Shown here: in pieces, positions 27,142 through 35,346 of the stretch | Position numbering within the stretch: the first letter of the stretch is position 1 | Layout of the letters: the number at the start of each line of letters is the position of its first letter | From: Clostridium beijerinckii | Lineage (GTDB): Bacteria; Bacillota; Clostridia; Clostridiales; Clostridiaceae | Length of the DNA: 64,000 nucleotides | NCBI RefSeq assembly: GCF_018223745.1 | Contig: NZ_CP073653.1 | Span: forward strand, 735,001 to 799,000 | Direction: 5' to 3' | Program-made: the position numbers and the translations under genes | The notes under the pieces: generated by a model | Seen by the model: the letters and a program-made list of their open reading frames with translations, nothing else | Told to the model about the DNA's origin: nothing | The model's database searches: none

Positions 27142-28169
27142 AGGGGATAGCAGATAGGATAAATGGAGTAGATAATAAAGGATTTACACAGGAACTAGAT
27201 ATAAATAGTCTAGTTCCATCGCAAAGAAATTTTTATGGTATTAGAGAAATAGAAGAGCTTGCAGAATCTATTAAAGAAAATGGACTTATGCATAATTTGG
27301 TTGTAAGAAAAATTTCTAATTCCCCTACAAAGTATGAAATTCTTTCGGGAGAAAGAAGATATAGAGCAGCAAAAAGTTTAGGATATGAAAAATTACCTTG
27401 CCAAGTTAAAGAAATAAGTGATTTGGATGCAGAGCTTATACTAATACAAGCAAATGCAGAGCAGAGGGAATTAACTCCAACTGAAAAAATGGAAGGAATA
27501 AAGAGGCTTGAAGCTATTTATAAGCAAAAGAGAAATAATGGAGAAAAACTTCGAGGAAAGACAAGAGATCTTATAGGAAAAGATTTAGGACTTTCAGGCG
27601 TCCAAGTTGGACGTTATAAGAAAGTAGATAAGGATTTAATACCAGATCTTAAAGAAAAGCTTGATAAGGAGGAAATAACGCTCACTCAAGCTCATACACT
27701 TAGCAGTTTAACTAAAGATGAACAAGAGATTATACATGAAGAAATTAAGGACTTGAATGCTAAAGAGTCGAAGGAAGAGATAGAGACACTTGTTGAAGGA
27801 ATTAAGCAGCCTGTTAATAAGAAAGATAAGAAATTTTTAGAAGAAATGTACCCAAAATCTAGATCTAAGGAAGTTATATTTGAAGAATTTGAAAACATGA
27901 TTAAATATGATCCAATACCAAAATTAATAATATTATCAGCAGCTAAAGCTGTTTTAAATACACAGAAAGTAAGAATAGTAAATGGGACATTAAGTGTTGA
28001 ATTAACTGGTGAAGACCCAATTAATTCATTTAGAATTGAATTTAAAACATTTGATAAAGTTCAAGAAATACTGATAGAAGAGAATAGACGAGTTGCATTA
28101 GAACATGGATATAAAATAAACGAATGTACTTACCTTTGGTTTAAAAATGGAGGGATATTGAATGAATGA
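27129..28169 (+). CDS. parB: ParB-family DNA-binding partition protein
   Basis: 346 residues. The ParB/Srx nuclease-like domain is at about 22-120 (SLVPSQRNFYGIREIEELAE, YEILSGERRYRAAKSLGY box II). A central HTH follows (LIGKDLGLSGVQVGRYKKVD), then a C-terminal domain with predicted helices. It binds a centromere site and spreads in a CTP-dependent manner in known ParBs. Translation is coupled to parA, and its end overlaps the replication initiator gene by 8 bp. Confidence 0.9.
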   Translation: MSYLKGIADRINGVDNKGFTQELDINSLVPSQRNFYGIREIEELAESIKENGLMHNLVVRKISNSPTKYEILSGERRYRAAKSLGYEKLPCQVKEISDLDAELILIQANAEQRELTPTEKMEGIKRLEAIYKQKRNNGEKLRGKTRDLIGKDLGLSGVQVGRYKKVDKDLIPDLKEKLDKEEITLTQAHTLSSLTKDEQEIIHEEIKDLNAKESKEEIETLVEGIKQPVNKKDKKFLEEMYPKSRSKEVIFEEFENMIKYDPIPKLIILSAAKAVLNTQKVRIVNGTLSVELTGEDPINSFRIEFKTFDKVQEILIEENRRVALEHGYKINECTYLWFKNGGILNE

Positions 28170-28998
28170 CGAACTTTTTTGTACTGGAATATATGAAGAT
28201 GGATATGGAGTTATCCCTAAACAAGTAATGCGAGATTCTAGTATATCTACTGGAGCAAAATTAGTATATGCATACATATGTAGTTTTGCTGGAGCAGGTG
28301 GAAACGCCTTCCCATCTCTTGATTTAATATGCTCCGAATTATGTATATCTGAAAAAAAGATGTACAAATGTAGAAATGAACTTATAGATAAGGGGTTAAT
28401 TACTGTCCAAAAAAAGAGAATAGGAAGCAAATATTCTAATAATATTTATACATTGGTGACTAATCCTAGTAAGCAAAAAACAATTGAACCTAGTCAAAAT
28501 GGACGTATCCAAAATGAACCAAGTAAAAATGAACCTGTCCAAAATGACCACGTTCAAGAAAGTGAGGAAATAAGCCAATCTTTTGAACCTAGTCAAAATG
28601 GACATGTCCAAAATGAACCCTGTCCAAAAGTGGGTACTATAAGTAACAGTATTATAAATAAAAAAGAAAAAAGAAAAAGAGATAAAACGGAGTTTGATAT
28701 TTTAGTTAATGAGTACACAAAAAATGAAAATTTAAGAAGTACAATCTATGAATTTATAAAACATAGAAAAACTATCAAAGCATCATTAACAACTTTAGCA
28801 CTAAAGAAAGTATTAAATAAACTTAATTCCATAGCATCAGATGATACTACTAAAATTACTATTTTAGAAAATAGCATAATGAATGGTTGGCGTGGAATAT
28901 TCCCATTAAAAGAACTGAATCAGTCAAATGTAATTCCAATTCAATCCAAGACCAAAGAACCAGTTAAAATAGATAAATCAAAGTTAGGAGCGTTGTAA
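28162..28998 (+). CDS. Replication initiator (HTH replisome organiser)
   Basis: 278 residues. The N-terminal winged helix (DSSISTGAKLVYAYICSFAG, NAFPSLDLICSELCISEKKM) is typical of phage replication initiators. A middle linker with EPSQNG(R/H)(I/V)QNEP repeats is encoded by DNA direct repeats. A C-terminal DnaD-like helical part (EFIKHRKTIKASLTTLALKKVLNKL, NSIMNGWRGIFPLKE) should contact the helicase. The DnaB-like helicase gene follows one base later. The repeated middle part probably doubles as the origin, as in lambda gene O. Confidence 0.82.
   Translation: MNDELFCTGIYEDGYGVIPKQVMRDSSISTGAKLVYAYICSFAGAGGNAFPSLDLICSELCISEKKMYKCRNELIDKGLITVQKKRIGSKYSNNIYTLVTNPSKQKTIEPSQNGRIQNEPSKNEPVQNDHVQESEEISQSFEPSQNGHVQNEPCPKVGTISNSIINKKEKRKRDKTEFDILVNEYTKNENLRSTIYEFIKHRKTIKASLTTLALKKVLNKLNSIASDDTTKITILENSIMNGWRGIFPLKELNQSNVIPIQSKTKEPVKIDKSKLGAL
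28486..28690 (+). other. Putative phage replication origin within initiator gene
   Basis: Two 35-bp direct repeats (28486-28520 and 28585-28619, two mismatches) contain GTCAAAATGGAC and TCCAAAATGAACC. Additional TGTCCAAAA units lie at 28534-28545 and 28620-28628, and each long repeat holds a small palindrome such as GGACATGTCC. A purely A/T/G-rich stretch (28640-28690) follows and could be the unwinding element. Confidence 0.6.
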
Positions 28999-28999
28999 T

Positions 29000-30316
29000 A
29001 TGGAAATTCTAGATAAGATGATGCCTAATAATATTGACGCGGAGCAAGCAATTCTTGGATGCATAATGAATAATACAGATAAATTACTGGAAGTTGAGTT
29101 GATGTTATTACCAGATGATTTTTATATTGATAAGCATAAGAAAATATATGAAATAGTAATATCTTTATTCAATCGAGGAATTGGAGCGGATCTAGTTACA
29201 GTGTTAGAGGAAATAAGAAAGAAAGATTTACTTGATGCATGTGGAGGCGTCACATATGTATCTGAATTATCAACTGCATATTTTGAAAGTATTAATGTTT
29301 CAAGTTATGCAAACATAGTTAAAGAAAAAGCAAATAGGCGAAAATTGATTAGAGCGAGCAAAGCTATGTTAGAGGGTGCTTATGAGGAAGATATTAAAAG
29401 CGTAATCGATAGAACCGAAAATGACTTATATAAAATATCAAGTAATCAAAATACAAATGATTTTGTTCCAATCGATAAAGCTGTAGAAAAAGCATTCATA
29501 AATTTAGAGAAAAGATTCAGTAATGGTGGAGATTTAATTGGACTATCAAGTGGATTTTCAGATTTAGATAAAATTACATGCGGTTTGATAAAAAAAGATT
29601 TTGTAATAATAGCAGCAAGGCCATCAATGGGGAAAACAGCTCTAGCACTAAATATAGGACAAGCAGCATCCAAAGATGCAAGTGTGGCTATATTTTCATT
29701 AGAAATGTCTAATGATCAGTTAACAGATAGATTACTATCAGCTAAATGTTTAATTGAATATTTGAAGATTAAAACTGGTCAACTAAATGACAAGGAGTTC
29801 GAGGACATTTCTATTGGGGCTAATGAGTTAATGGCAAGGAAATTAGTTCTAGATGATACAACAACTCTTTTAAGCGACATAAAAGCTAAATGCAGGAAGC
29901 TAAAAATTCAAAAAGGCTTAGATGTTGTAATAATAGATTATTTGCAGCTAATAAGAACAACAATGAAAACATCAAGTAGAGAGCAAGAGGTATCGCATAT
30001 TTCAAGAGAGCTTAAGTCACTAGCTAAGGAATTAGATATTACTATGATTGCTTTATCTCAGTTATCAAGAGCTCCAGAACAAAGAGCAGATCATAGACCG
30101 ATTTTATCTGACTTAAGAGAATCAGGATCTATAGAACAAGATGCAGACGTAATTCATTTTCTCTATAGAGATGAGTATTACAACAAAGAAACGGAAGATA
30201 AAAATATTGCGGAAGTTATTACAGCTAAGAATCGTAATGGTCAAACAACTACTACTAAACTTGCATGGTTAGGGCAATTTCAGAGATTTGGGTCTCTAGA
30301 TGTTATAAGGAGGTAG
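29000..30316 (+). CDS. dnaB: DnaB-like replicative helicase
   Basis: 438 residues, full length for DnaB. N-terminal domain (PNNIDAEQAILGCIMNNTD), Walker A (ARPSMGKTALALNIG), Walker B region (VVIIDYLQLIRT), and the downstream signature (SREQEVSHISRELKSLAKEL, LSDLRESGSIEQDADVI). It unwinds DNA at the phage replication fork and is loaded by the initiator encoded just before it. The spacing is one base; the ribosome site GGAGCG lies in the end of that gene. Confidence 0.94.
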   Translation: MEILDKMMPNNIDAEQAILGCIMNNTDKLLEVELMLLPDDFYIDKHKKIYEIVISLFNRGIGADLVTVLEEIRKKDLLDACGGVTYVSELSTAYFESINVSSYANIVKEKANRRKLIRASKAMLEGAYEEDIKSVIDRTENDLYKISSNQNTNDFVPIDKAVEKAFINLEKRFSNGGDLIGLSSGFSDLDKITCGLIKKDFVIIAARPSMGKTALALNIGQAASKDASVAIFSLEMSNDQLTDRLLSAKCLIEYLKIKTGQLNDKEFEDISIGANELMARKLVLDDTTTLLSDIKAKCRKLKIQKGLDVVIIDYLQLIRTTMKTSSREQEVSHISRELKSLAKELDITMIALSQLSRAPEQRADHRPILSDLRESGSIEQDADVIHFLYRDEYYNKETEDKNIAEVITAKNRNGQTTTTKLAWLGQFQRFGSLDVIRR

Positions 30317-30321
30317 AGCGA

Positions 30322-30477
30322 ATGGAGAATAAGAATGAAATTATAGATAAGGTTGTTAAAGCATATTTTGAAAAGCCTGATAAAACTTTAGAAGAAATTT
30401 TTAAGGAATATACAAAAGGCTTTTCGGATGATAAAAGAAGATCTTTCTATAAAAAAATAAAAGAAATAGTAAATTGA
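30322..30477 (+). CDS. Small phage protein of unknown function
   Basis: 51 residues from ATG 30322, preceded by AAGGAGGTAGAG. Helical and charged (MENKNEIIDKVVKAYFEKPD ... RRSFYKKIKEIVN); this could be a compact helix-turn-helix. It starts 5 bp past the helicase stop. After it, 30478-30591 has no open frame but holds a small GGGGAGCAATCCTC hairpin. Confidence 0.6.
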   Translation: MENKNEIIDKVVKAYFEKPDKTLEEIFKEYTKGFSDDKRRSFYKKIKEIVN

Positions 30478-30591
30478 AGTACTTGCAGGACTAGGAGCGT
30501 TGGCAGGGGTTACGAATTGTTAATGTTAAGGTTACTGCAATAAAAAAATATGCAAGGGGAGCAATCCTCTTGTAGTAAATAAGGTGTAAGT

Positions 30592-30828
30592 ATGGATATT
30601 AAGATAGATAAAACAATTGAATATAAATTCCTAGAAGCATGGGAAAAAGGAATAGATGATAAAAATGTGATAATTACTAGCAAAAAAAGTGGCGAAAGCT
30701 ACAGAATTGATATATCAGAAAAGCAGAATAAATTAAAGTTTTATAATCCAGTAATAGCTAATTGGCAGTCATGTACTTATGTGTTGCCGGAAGAGATATT
30801 TGATGTGTGGTATGTGACCGCAGTATAG
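30592..30828 (+). CDS. Small phage protein of unknown function
   Basis: 78 residues with an AAGGTG ribosome site. A beta-rich soluble pattern (NVIITSKKSGESYRIDIS, WQSCTYVLPEEIFDVWYVTA). Not recognised. It is in the rightward early operon downstream of replication genes. Confidence 0.6.
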   Translation: MDIKIDKTIEYKFLEAWEKGIDDKNVIITSKKSGESYRIDISEKQNKLKFYNPVIANWQSCTYVLPEEIFDVWYVTAV

Positions 30829-30846
30829 GGGGAAGGAGTAACAATT

Positions 30847-31359
30847 ATGAGTAATAATATAAAAGATTTACTAGTAGCAAACGGATATGGATTTTATACA
30901 GCAGCATCATGTAGAGAAACTGGCCTGCCTATGTTAGATGGTGGAAGTTATAAAAAATATGCTGATAAATGGTTATCAGCGTCAAGGTGTAAAAGAATAA
31001 GTCAACCAGTTAAGGAAGATGAAGAACCTGTTGCATTTTATAGGTGCCAAAAGGGATATTGCTCTTTATATAACAGAGAAAATACGGAAGTCAAAAATTT
31101 ATTAGAATATGTAACTCAATATCAATTAGATATAATGAGACATTGTGTTGGTATAGGAAGAAAAAATAAACCATATAGAAATTATTTTTTTACTCAGGAA
31201 ACAGATAAAGATTGGAATGAATTAGTTCAAAAAGGCTTAGCTGAAAAAGGCACTAATCATCCAAATAATGATGAATGTATTTACTTTTGGTTAAGCAAGC
31301 AAGGATTAGAATTAATTCTTGGAAGATCAGTAAGTGATAAATTTTATAAAGAGCTATAA
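30847..31359 (+). CDS. Phage protein of unknown function
   Basis: 170 residues, ribosome site GGGGGAAGGAG. It contains several aromatic and Cys residues (YRCQKGYCSLYNRENTEV, MRHCVGIGRKNKPYRNYFF) and a C-terminal region that looks like a small winged-helix or ligand-binding fold (IYFWLSKQGLELILG). Similar sequence features occur in phage early-region proteins, but I cannot name a function. Confidence 0.6.
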   Translation: MSNNIKDLLVANGYGFYTAASCRETGLPMLDGGSYKKYADKWLSASRCKRISQPVKEDEEPVAFYRCQKGYCSLYNRENTEVKNLLEYVTQYQLDIMRHCVGIGRKNKPYRNYFFTQETDKDWNELVQKGLAEKGTNHPNNDECIYFWLSKQGLELILGRSVSDKFYKEL

Positions 31360-31387
31360 GCAAAAAATATATATATGGAGGGAGATC

Positions 31388-31762
31388 ATGATAAAACAAT
31401 TAATTGCTAAAGTTAAAGAAAATGCTACAGATGATTGGAACTTAGTAGCTGGATTAGAGATAGCAGTTATTGAGCTACAAGAAAATTCAAATGAATTTTT
31501 GGTATTAAGACCTATTCAATTAGATCAAATGGAGAAATTCTTTAAAGTAATGCATGAAACTTTTGGTAAAAACGAATTCTATGAAGATTATGATTATTTC
31601 GTATGTTATGCAGTCAGTGAAGATTGTGACGATATTCTATTAACAATCACTAAGGAAAATATAGAGGAATTAAGACAAGCCACTAAAAAAGACGTATTAA
31701 TTCATAATAAAAATTTAGAGATATTAAAGAAAAATCATAATTGGTATAAATATAAAAATTGA
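31388..31762 (+). CDS. Phage protein of unknown function
   Basis: 124 residues from ATG 31388 (GGAGGGAGATC upstream; the frame is open earlier, from 31334). Acidic, with a helical start (MIKQLIAKVKENATDDWNLV) and an acidic middle (YEDYDYFVCYAVSEDCDDI). Not recognised. Confidence 0.6.
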   Translation: MIKQLIAKVKENATDDWNLVAGLEIAVIELQENSNEFLVLRPIQLDQMEKFFKVMHETFGKNEFYEDYDYFVCYAVSEDCDDILLTITKENIEELRQATKKDVLIHNKNLEILKKNHNWYKYKN

Positions 31763-31813
31763 TTGTAATAGTGCGTAAAGTGTAGATATTGTGTAGGAAG
31801 GAATGTGAAACTT

Positions 31814-32020
31814 GTGAGATATTCAGCAGAATTAAATATATTTTTAAAAAGCTATGTGGGATTAAAGGCAAATTCTAAAGCAGAACGTGTAAAAAACTTA
31901 AGTACGGAAAATTTATTAGCTTTATTGAGAAATATCGAGGAAAACTCATCATCATATGAAGAAGAAGTTATTAAAGGTGTTGCAAGTGTTCTGTACGATA
32001 GAAATATTATTTTAATGTAG
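31814..32020 (+). CDS. Small phage protein of unknown function
   Basis: 68 residues if GTG 31814 is the start (AGGAAGGA 11 nt upstream; GTG 31805 is the alternative, but only 2 nt from that site). Helical, charged (AERVKNLSTENLLALLRNIE). Not recognised. Confidence 0.5.
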   Translation: MRYSAELNIFLKSYVGLKANSKAERVKNLSTENLLALLRNIEENSSSYEEEVIKGVASVLYDRNIILM

Positions 32021-32035
32021 AAAGGGTGAAGCAGG

Positions 32036-32398
32036 ATGGAAAAATATAAAGTATTAAAGTTAGATAAAGAAAGTTTGGAAAATTCAATAGCTGGTTTATC
32101 ACAAATAAAGCCAGTTTTGCAAAATCAATGCCTAGCGGTCAATTTAGATGGAAAAGGTAAGGAAGATGCAAAAGAACTTGGAGAACACTTTGAAACAGCT
32201 ATAAATGCAATGATAACAGTTCTTGGGTTAATGGAAGGTAAAAAGATATCATGTGGTGATGTTCCAGAAGATATAAAAGAGGAAATTTTAAAAGAATATG
32301 CAGAGGATCTATATGAAGAATTTATGCAAATTGATAGATTCGAAAAGGGAATAACATTAAAAGATGTTGCAGACATATTACAAATAGAAAGTGTATAG
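32036..32398 (+). CDS. Phage protein of unknown function
   Basis: 120 residues with an AAAGGGTGAAG site upstream. Mostly helical and acidic, ending in a segment that resembles a helix-turn-helix (RFEKGITLKDVADILQIES). It immediately precedes the methyltransferase gene. Not recognised. Confidence 0.6.
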   Translation: MEKYKVLKLDKESLENSIAGLSQIKPVLQNQCLAVNLDGKGKEDAKELGEHFETAINAMITVLGLMEGKKISCGDVPEDIKEEILKEYAEDLYEEFMQIDRFEKGITLKDVADILQIESV

Positions 32399-32466
32399 TA
32401 AATAAAATTAAATTGGAGTAATTCTAGATAAAATGTATGGCCATATCTCCAGACGTGGAGGAAGAA

Positions 32467-34020
32467 ATGAATCAAGTTAGTTTATTAGATGAAATTATAG
32501 TTGATAACTTTGCAGGTGGAGGGGGTGCATCAACTGGAATTGAATTAGCGACAGGGCATAGTGTAGAAATAGCGATCAATCATGATCCAGCAGCTATTGC
32601 AATGCACAAAGTAAATCATCCATCAACAGAGCATTACCTTGAATCTGTATGGGAAGTTGATCCCATTAAGGCAGTAAGAGGTAGAAAAGTAGCATTATGT
32701 TGGTTTTCACCAGATTGCAAACATTTTAGCAAGGCAAAGGGTAAAACTCCAGTAAGTAATAATATTCGTGGATTAGCTTGGGTTGCTGTAAAATGGGCAG
32801 CTAAAGTTAAGCCGAGAGTAATTATGTTGGAGAATGTAGAAGAGTTTAAGACTTGGGGGCCTTTGATGAAAGATAAAGATGGTAAATTGTATCCGAATCC
32901 AAAGAAAAAAGGTCAGACATTTAATAGTTTTACAAATGCCCTTAAGAAATTAGGATATGAAGTTGAACATAGAGAGTTAAAAGCATGTGACTATGGAGCA
33001 CCAACTATAAGAAAAAGATTCTTCTTAATTGCCAGAAGTGATGGAAAACCTATAGTATGGCCCAAAGTAACTCATGGTGATCCTAAAAGTTTAGAAGTAA
33101 AGTCAGGTAAATTAAAACCTTGGAAAACAGCTGCTGAAATAATAGATTGGAGCATTCCTTGCCCTAGTATCTTCGATAGAAAAAAAGACCTTTCAGAAAA
33201 TACATTAAAAAGAATTGCTAGAGGATTACAAAAATTTGTTGTCGATAGTGCTAATCCTTATATAGTTAGGATTGGTCAAACTGGATTTGGTGGAGATAAA
33301 CTTCAATATGAACTTAATAAACCACTTACAACAATAACCACCAAAGCAGAACATTTACTCGTTACTCCATTCTTAACAAGTTATCATTCAGAAACTCAAC
33401 CTGGAGAAGTTAGAGGATTGAGTCTTGATAATCCTATACACACACTTGATACATCAAATAGGTTTGGATTAGTTACAGCATTTATAAGCGAGTATTATGG
33501 TGGATTTTATAAAGGAGCTGGTAGTGATTTAGATAATCCGGTAGCAACTATAACAACAAAAGAAAGACATGCACTTGTAACCGCATTTGTATCACAGCAA
33601 TATAAAAGTTCAATTGGACATACTGTACAACAACCTTTAGGGGCAATAACTACAGTGAATAAAGCAAGTTTAGTCACAGCATTTTTACTTAAATACTATG
33701 GTTCTGATATAGGTCAGGATATTGATAATCCACTCCATACAATCACAACTAAAGACAGATTTGGATTAGTAACTATTAAAGGTCAAGATTATCAAATAGT
33801 CGATATTGGAATGAGAATGTTGCAACCACACGAGTTATTTAAGGCTCAAGGATTTCCTGATAATTATATTATAGATCATGATTATACAGGTAAGCCTTAT
33901 CCAAAGACAGCACAAGTTGCAAGATGTGGAAACGCAGTGCCTCCACCATTTGCAGAAGCGTTAGTTAGAGCAAATTTACCAGAATTATGTAATGATAAAG
34001 AAATTAAAAAGGTAGTCTAG
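32467..34020 (+). CDS. Orphan DNA cytosine-5 methyltransferase with repeated target domain
   Basis: 517 residues from ATG 32467 (GGAGG 5 nt upstream; also open from ATG 32437). Motif I NFAGGGGASTG (14-24), motif IV in the altered form FSPDCKHFS with catalytic Cys84, motif VI ENVEEF (122), motif VIII-like RKRFFLIAR, and motif X CGNAVPPPFAEAL near the end. Between them (about 286-436) lie five ~35-residue repeats, each with P-x-x-T-I-T-T and L-V-T-A-F patterns, in the place of the target-recognition domain. No restriction enzyme is nearby, so it probably protects phage DNA from host restriction. Confidence 0.92.
   Translation: MNQVSLLDEIIVDNFAGGGGASTGIELATGHSVEIAINHDPAAIAMHKVNHPSTEHYLESVWEVDPIKAVRGRKVALCWFSPDCKHFSKAKGKTPVSNNIRGLAWVAVKWAAKVKPRVIMLENVEEFKTWGPLMKDKDGKLYPNPKKKGQTFNSFTNALKKLGYEVEHRELKACDYGAPTIRKRFFLIARSDGKPIVWPKVTHGDPKSLEVKSGKLKPWKTAAEIIDWSIPCPSIFDRKKDLSENTLKRIARGLQKFVVDSANPYIVRIGQTGFGGDKLQYELNKPLTTITTKAEHLLVTPFLTSYHSETQPGEVRGLSLDNPIHTLDTSNRFGLVTAFISEYYGGFYKGAGSDLDNPVATITTKERHALVTAFVSQQYKSSIGHTVQQPLGAITTVNKASLVTAFLLKYYGSDIGQDIDNPLHTITTKDRFGLVTIKGQDYQIVDIGMRMLQPHELFKAQGFPDNYIIDHDYTGKPYPKTAQVARCGNAVPPPFAEALVRANLPELCNDKEIKKVV
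33322..33774 (+). repeat. Five internal repeats of the methyltransferase
   Basis: Units begin at residues 286, 323, 358, 390 and 422 (spacing 37, 35, 32, 32). The shared pattern is P-(L/I/V)-x-T-I-T-T-x6-L-V-T-A-F-(I/V/L)-x2-Y-Y-G. DNA similarity is lower than protein similarity, so the duplications are old. Confidence 0.8.
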
Positions 34021-34061
34021 TACTGCGCAATACTAATATACTGAGAAAAAGAAATAATAAA

Positions 34062-34125
34062 AAGGTGTTCATTACGAACACCTTGCTCTAGAGAATATCG
34101 TTAATTGCAATCGACTATATTCTCT
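34062..34125 (+). terminator. Hairpin pair after the methyltransferase gene
   Basis: Hairpin 1: AAGGTGTTC / GAACACCTT (34062-34084). Hairpin 2: AGAGAATAT / ATATTCTCT (34090-34125). They separate the early operon from the late regulator. The AAGGTGTTC stem is the same 9-bp arm used in the terminator at 57715. Confidence 0.65.
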
Positions 34126-34172
34126 AACTAACCTATCTAAATTATAACATAAATAAAGGATAGGTGATATAA

Positions 34173-34514
34173 ATGGGAGAAATAAAAAATCAATTTGAAT
34201 TATATAGAGAAAGAATTTGTAAGATAGATAATAAGAATATTGAGATAGAAAATTTAATTATAAATGGAATAGAAGAAGATGATGAAAGAATCAAAAAACT
34301 AAAATTAGATATAAAAAAATTAGAGCTAGAGAATAAGAAAATAGATAATATATTAAGGCTACTTCCAGAAAAAGATTATAAAGTTATTAGTCTTATTTAT
34401 ATACAGGGTAAAGAAAAGAAAAAAGTTGCAAGGGAATTAGATAGATCAAAGAGACAAATAGATTACAGTATAAACAAAGCGTTAAGAACAATTTCAAAAG
34501 GGTTTATAGAATAA
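34173..34514 (+). CDS. Sigma-70 region 4-like phage late transcription regulator
   Basis: 113 residues. A long charged coiled coil (about 20-65) is followed by a C-terminal helix-turn-helix resembling sigma region 4 / ArpU-type regulators (LLPEKDYKVISLIYIQGKEK, ARELDRSKRQIDYSINKALR). Such proteins switch on phage late genes. It has an ATAGGTGAT ribosome site, sits just before the packaging genes, and has its own terminator. The promoter it might use should lie in 34545-34740. Confidence 0.75.
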   Translation: MGEIKNQFELYRERICKIDNKNIEIENLIINGIEEDDERIKKLKLDIKKLELENKKIDNILRLLPEKDYKVISLIYIQGKEKKKVARELDRSKRQIDYSINKALRTISKGFIE

Positions 34515-34543
34515 AAGTGTCATATTTTTGGCACTTTTTTGTT
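34511..34543 (+). terminator. Terminator after late regulator
   Basis: AAAAGTGTCA / TGGCACTTTTTT type hairpin (one G-T pair) that overlaps the stop region and ends in a T run. Confidence 0.75.
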
Positions 34544-34754
34544 GCATTTTTGTCTTAAGTTTGTTCTTTTTTTGTAGCAAAAATTTCTCGAAAATTTCTC
34601 ACATTTGTAATCTGAATCATGATAATATAGGTACATAAATAAGTAATAAACACAAAATACAAGTTCATATTTCTCATTTTACTTTTATAAAAATAAGGAA
34701 TGTCCAGTCTTATGGTTTGGGTGAACTATATTCATTTTTAAGGTGGTGGAACTT

Positions 34755-35108
34755 TTGGAGGCAAAAACTGATAAAAATCAAATAGAAGAATTATATTTAG
34801 ATGGATATGATGCAAATCAAATCGCTAAGAAGTTAGGGAAAAAAGTTGAAGCAGTTAGAAAGTACATCCAAAGAAACTTTAGTCATTTGAAACATAAACA
34901 TGATATAGCAGTTATTCAAAGACGTGAAAGTATAAAGGCTACGAATTATGAAGCTAATAAATACATGGGTGATAGTACATTTATAAAAAAGAATAGATCA
35001 ATATATAAAACTAAACCTGATGGAGATTTGGTAATTAACAGAGAAGTCGCTCCAATTGTTACATGGGATACACCTAAAAGGTTGGTTAATGAAAATAAAA
35101 TGATATAG
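34755..35108 (+). CDS. Small HTH phage protein
   Basis: 117 residues from TTG 34755 (AAGGTGGTGG ends about 6 nt upstream; GTG at 34743/34746 would overlap that site). An N-terminal helix-turn-helix (IEELYLDGYDANQIAKKLGK, EAVRKYIQRNF) then a basic, flexible part. It could be a late-gene regulator. It is followed by a terminator hairpin. Confidence 0.65.
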   Translation: MEAKTDKNQIEELYLDGYDANQIAKKLGKKVEAVRKYIQRNFSHLKHKHDIAVIQRRESIKATNYEANKYMGDSTFIKKNRSIYKTKPDGDLVINREVAPIVTWDTPKRLVNENKMI

Positions 35109-35115
35109 AAATTAA

Positions 35116-35155
35116 AGAGTTGTTATATTAGAAAATAATATAGCAGCTCTTTTTA
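35116..35155 (+). terminator. Terminator after HTH phage protein
   Basis: Imperfect stem AGAGTTGTTATATT / AATATAGCAGCTCT with a short loop and a T5 run. Confidence 0.75.
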
Positions 35156-35177
35156 ATTGGATTTTAGGAGGGAGTTT

Positions 35178-35345
35178 ATGAGGGTAAAAGATGTTTTGAG
35201 AGAAACCGATATTGTAAATTATAAAAAGCTTATGGAAATGAATAATAAAAAGAAAAGCGAGAAATTAAGTGAACGTGATATAAGAGAACTGATGTCTCAT
35301 AGTTCATATACAAGACACAAAGGAGCGATAAAGCAGGTGAAATAA
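35178..35345 (+). CDS. Small basic phage protein
   Basis: 55 residues from ATG 35178 (TAGGAGGGAG upstream). Rich in Lys/Arg (MNNKKKSEKLSERDIRELM), no known motif. Its stop is one base before the tyrosine recombinase start, suggesting co-translation. Confidence 0.6.
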   Translation: MRVKDVLRETDIVNYKKLMEMNNKKKSEKLSERDIRELMSHSSYTRHKGAIKQVK

Positions 35346-35346
35346 G

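Noticed and set aside
32467..34020. Complete restriction-modification system
   Set aside because: Only the methyltransferase is recognisable; neighbours show no nuclease motif.
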